A stretch of 64,000 nucleotides of DNA from Streptomyces griseoviridis (GTDB taxonomy: Bacteria > Actinomycetota > Actinomycetes > Streptomycetales > Streptomycetaceae), in assembly GCA_014649155.1 (NCBI GenBank), contig BMSM01000007.1, forward strand, positions 248,001-312,000, read 5' to 3'. The notes beneath the pieces were generated by a model. The model worked only from the letters and a program-made list of their open reading frames with translations, ran no database searches and was not told the origin of the DNA. The position numbers and the translations under genes are program-made. Positions within the stretch are counted from its first letter, which is position 1; the number at the start of each line of letters is the position of its first letter. Of the stretch, positions 62,191-64,000 are shown one piece after another.

Positions 62191-63395
62191 CAGCGGACAC
62201 CGCCGTGGTCGGGGCGCTGGTCGGTGGTGGGGTGGTCGGCGGTTCGGCCGGTGGCGGACCGGTCCGCGCTCTGGGCGGGGTTTCCGTCTGCGGCACGCCC
62301 GTCGGCACCCTGATCGACGCGTCCGTCTGCGGCACGCCCGTCGGCGCCCCGGTCGGCGCGTCCATCTGCGGCAGGGCGGGCAGCGCGTCCGTCTGCGGCA
62401 GGGCGGGCAGCGCTCCGGTCGGCGTGTCCGTCGGCGGCACGCCCATCCGCGCCCCGGTCGGCGCGTCCACCTGCGGCACGCCCATCCGCGCCCTGATCGG
62501 CGCGTCCGTCTGCGGCAGGGCGGGCAGCGCTCCGGTCGGCGCGTCCGTCTGCGGCAGGGCGGGCAGCGCTCCGGTCGGCGCGTCCGTCTGCGGCAGGGCG
62601 GGCAGCGCTCCGGTCGGCGGGTCGGGCTGTGCCAGGCCGGTCGGTCCCCTGGTCGGTGCTTCGGGCGGCGTCCTGGCCGGGGTCGGTGCTTCGGCCGGTG
62701 TCCTGGCCGGGGTCGCTGCTTCGGGCGGCGTCCTGGCCGGGGGCGTGGTCTCGGTCGGCTGAGGGGCGGGCGGCGTCCTGGCCGGGGGTGGGCCGCGCGG
62801 GGGGCTGCCTGTCGGCCCGGGAGCGGCCGGAGGCCCGTCCGTCCGGGTGCTCCTCGTCGGCCTTGGCCTTGCGGGAGAGGACGATCGCGCCGACGAGGGC
62901 GGCGAGGAGGAGGACGGAGAGGGCCTCGAAGGGGAGGACCCAGTTCTGGAAGAGGCTCGCTCCGGTGACGGTGGTGGAACCGGCGGCCGGGCCGTCCAGG
63001 TCGATCCAGGTGGTGCGGAACGCGTCGGCGACCACCCAGACGAGGGCCGCCGCGGCGGCGACGGCCACGACGAGGGCCGCCCGGCGGTTGCCGGAGTCGG
63101 CGTCCGGGGAGCGGCCGATGGGGGCCCTGGTGAGCATCAGGCCGAACAGGAGGAGGACGACGACGGAGCCGACGTAGATGAGGACCTGCACCCAGGCGAT
63201 GAACTCGGCGGTGAGCAGGAGGTACTCGACGGCGAGGCCGCCGAGGGCGACCACCAGCCAGAGGGCGGCGTGGACGAGTTGCCGGGTGGTCACGGTGACC
63301 AGCGCGGCGGCGAAGGTGACCAGGCCGACGAGGAGGAAGGCGATCTCGACGCCGGTCGGGGAGAGGAAGCCGTGGGTCGCGGCCGAGAGGGTCAC
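62190..63395 (-). CDS. nuoJ: NADH-quinone oxidoreductase subunit J with long repetitive tail
   Basis: NuoJ, 401 residues against 184 in E. coli. Residues 1 to about 176 are the five-helix core ([20 protein letters not shown] carries the conserved mid-membrane segment). Residues 177-401 are a low-complexity tail of Ala, Arg, Asp, Gly and Pro. Units of 13 residues ([13 protein letters not shown]) recur at 261, 274, 287 and 326, after a different [14 protein letters not shown] series at 204-248. GTG start overlaps the nuoI stop by 4 nt. The core should function in complex I; the tail has no counterpart in the family core. Confidence 0.93.
   Translation of the reverse strand: MTLSAATHGFLSPTGVEIAFLLVGLVTFAAALVTVTTRQLVHAALWLVVALGGLAVEYLLLTAEFIAWVQVLIYVGSVVVLLLFGLMLTRAPIGRSPDADSGNRRAALVVAVAAAAALVWVVADAFRTTWIDLDGPAAGSTTVTGASLFQNWVLPFEALSVLLLAALVGAIVLSRKAKADEEHPDGRASGRSRADRQPPARPTPGQDAARPSADRDHAPGQDAARSSDPGQDTGRSTDPGQDAARSTDQGTDRPGTARPADRSAARPAADGRADRSAARPAADGRADRSAARPAADGRADQGADGRAAGGRADRGADGRAADGHADRSAARPAADGRAARPAADGRADRGADGRAADGRVDQGADGRAADGNPAQSADRSATGRTADHPTTDQRPDHGGVR
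62499..62615. repeat. Three perfect 39-bp tandem repeats in nuoJ
   Basis: The 39-bp unit (beginning GGCGCGTCCGTCTGCGGCAG) occurs three times exactly at 62499, 62538 and 62577, with a near-copy around 62382 and degenerate relatives from about 62290 to 62480. Being 13 codons long, gain or loss of a unit keeps nuoJ in frame and preserves the coupled nuoK start downstream. Confidence 0.85.
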
Positions 63396-63940
63396 GTGTC
63401 CCCCTCCTGCGGGTCGGCCTGGGCGGCCAGCTTCTCGGCGGTCCTGCGGGCGGCGGCCAGTTCCTTCGGTTCCTCCGCGCCGGGGTCGAGGGCGGGCGGG
63501 GCCGGGACGGTCCACATCCACTCGCGGAGCTTGTCGCGTTCGTGGGTGAGGTCGCGGATGTCGGTCTCGGCGTACTCGAACTCGGGTGACCAGAACAGGG
63601 CGTCGAAGGGACAGACCTCGATGCAGATACCGCAGTACATGCAGAGGGAGAAGTCGATGGCGAAGCGGTCCAGGACGTTGCGGCTGCGCTCGCGGCCGCC
63701 GGGGGCCGCCGGGGGGACCGTCTCCTTGTGGGAGTCGATGTAGATGCACCAGTCGGGGCACTCTCGGGCGCACAGCATGCAGACCGTGCAGTTCTCCTCG
63801 AACAGCCCGATGACGCCGCGGGTGCGGGGCGGGAGGTCGGGCTGGACGTCGGGGTACTGCTCGGTGACGGTCTTCTTCGTCATCGTGCGCAGGGTGACGG
63901 CCAGGCCCTTGGCGAGGCCCGAGCCGGGGATGGGGGCCAT
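63392..63940 (-). CDS. nuoI: NADH-quinone oxidoreductase subunit I
   Basis: NuoI, 182 residues, carries the two 4Fe-4S clusters N6a and N6b that pass electrons towards quinone. The cluster ligands are C51, C54, C57, C61 ([11 protein letters not shown]) and C100, C103, C106, C110 ([11 protein letters not shown]). It starts [20 protein letters not shown]. It lies 2 nt after nuoH. Confidence 0.97.
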   Translation of the reverse strand: MAPIPGSGLAKGLAVTLRTMTKKTVTEQYPDVQPDLPPRTRGVIGLFEENCTVCMLCARECPDWCIYIDSHKETVPPAAPGGRERSRNVLDRFAIDFSLCMYCGICIEVCPFDALFWSPEFEYAETDIRDLTHERDKLREWMWTVPAPPALDPGAEEPKELAAARRTAEKLAAQADPQEGDT

Positions 63941-63942
63941 GG

Positions 63943-64000
63943 TTACTGGATCACCACCTTGACGATGCCGGTGAGGGCGATCTGGGCGAGGGCGAGGGGG
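63943..64000 (-). CDS. nuoH: NADH-quinone oxidoreductase subunit H, C-terminal end only
   Basis: The last 18 codons and TAA stop of a frame ending [17 protein letters not shown], as expected for the C-terminus of NuoH just upstream of nuoI. The rest lies beyond the window. Confidence 0.75.
   Translation of the reverse strand, partial: PLALAQIALTGIVKVVIQ

Noticed and set aside
62280..62760. CRISPR-like array
   Set aside because: The repeats are contiguous 39-bp units with no unique spacers, lie in frame within nuoJ and encode a 13-residue peptide repeat.

Overview
The window is high-GC actinobacterial chromosome, almost certainly Streptomyces. GC-rich third codon positions, GTG and one TTG start, the typical Streptomyces ribosomal-protein sequences (for example the 1161-residue RpoB read from TTG and long acidic tails on L17 and NusG), tandem DUF397 genes and LppX-like lipoproteins between rplJ and rplA all point that way. 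No rRNA, CRISPR array, insertion sequence or prophage is visible.

Layout. Positions 1-710 hold rpsI (cut by the window edge) and rplM behind a clear -35/-10 pair. A GT87-type mannosyltransferase-like gene and a divergent membrane protein separate them from truA. From 4076 to 20570 the minus strand carries the alpha, spc and S10 ribosomal clusters without foreign genes: rplQ-rpoA-rpsK-rpsM-rpmJ-infA-map-adk-secY, then rplO-rpmD-rpsE-rplR-rplF-rpsH-rpsN-rplE-rplX-rplN, then rpsQ-rpmC-rplP-rpsC-rplV-rpsS-rplB-rplW-rplD-rplC-rpsJ. Positions 21-24.8 kb are a short accessory island: a secreted GH16 glucanase with a ricin-type domain, an acyltransferase, two orphan DUF397 genes and two gene stumps facing each other across what looks like a deletion scar.

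Positions 24.9-44.7 kb contain the str, rif and rplKA clusters, all on the minus strand: tuf-fusA-rpsG-rpsL, rpoC-rpoB, rplL-rplJ, two LppX-like lipoproteins, rplA-rplK-nusG-secE and tRNA-Trp. From 45 to 56.4 kb the genes are mixed: aspC, add, murB, a TetR gene with a gutted MFS gene, a HadA/HadB-like dehydratase pair, rpmG with tRNA-Met and tRNA-Thr, an amidohydrolase with an altered metal site, an NAD(P)-binding protein, an apparent tRNA-Tyr remnant, yajQ, a GlsB-type protein, yccF and htpX. From 56.7 kb to the edge lies the distal part of the respiratory complex I operon, nuoN-M-L-K-J-I-(H), tightly coupled by 1-4 nt overlaps.

Most of the window is core translation, transcription and respiration. 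The observations most worth following are: a 30-bp element shared 28/30 by the rpsJ and rpsL leaders, with a weaker relative upstream of rpoB; a 225-residue repeat-built tail on NuoJ encoded partly by perfect 39-bp tandem repeats; a tRNA-Tyr-like gene without its anticodon arm but still followed by a perfect 17-bp terminator hairpin; an MFS exporter gene collapsed in frame to 86 codons while its TetR gene and two matching GTTAGT-N8-ACTAAC operators remain; and a junction of two truncated convergent genes. All family assignments come from reading the sequence and knowledge of the families; no database search was run.
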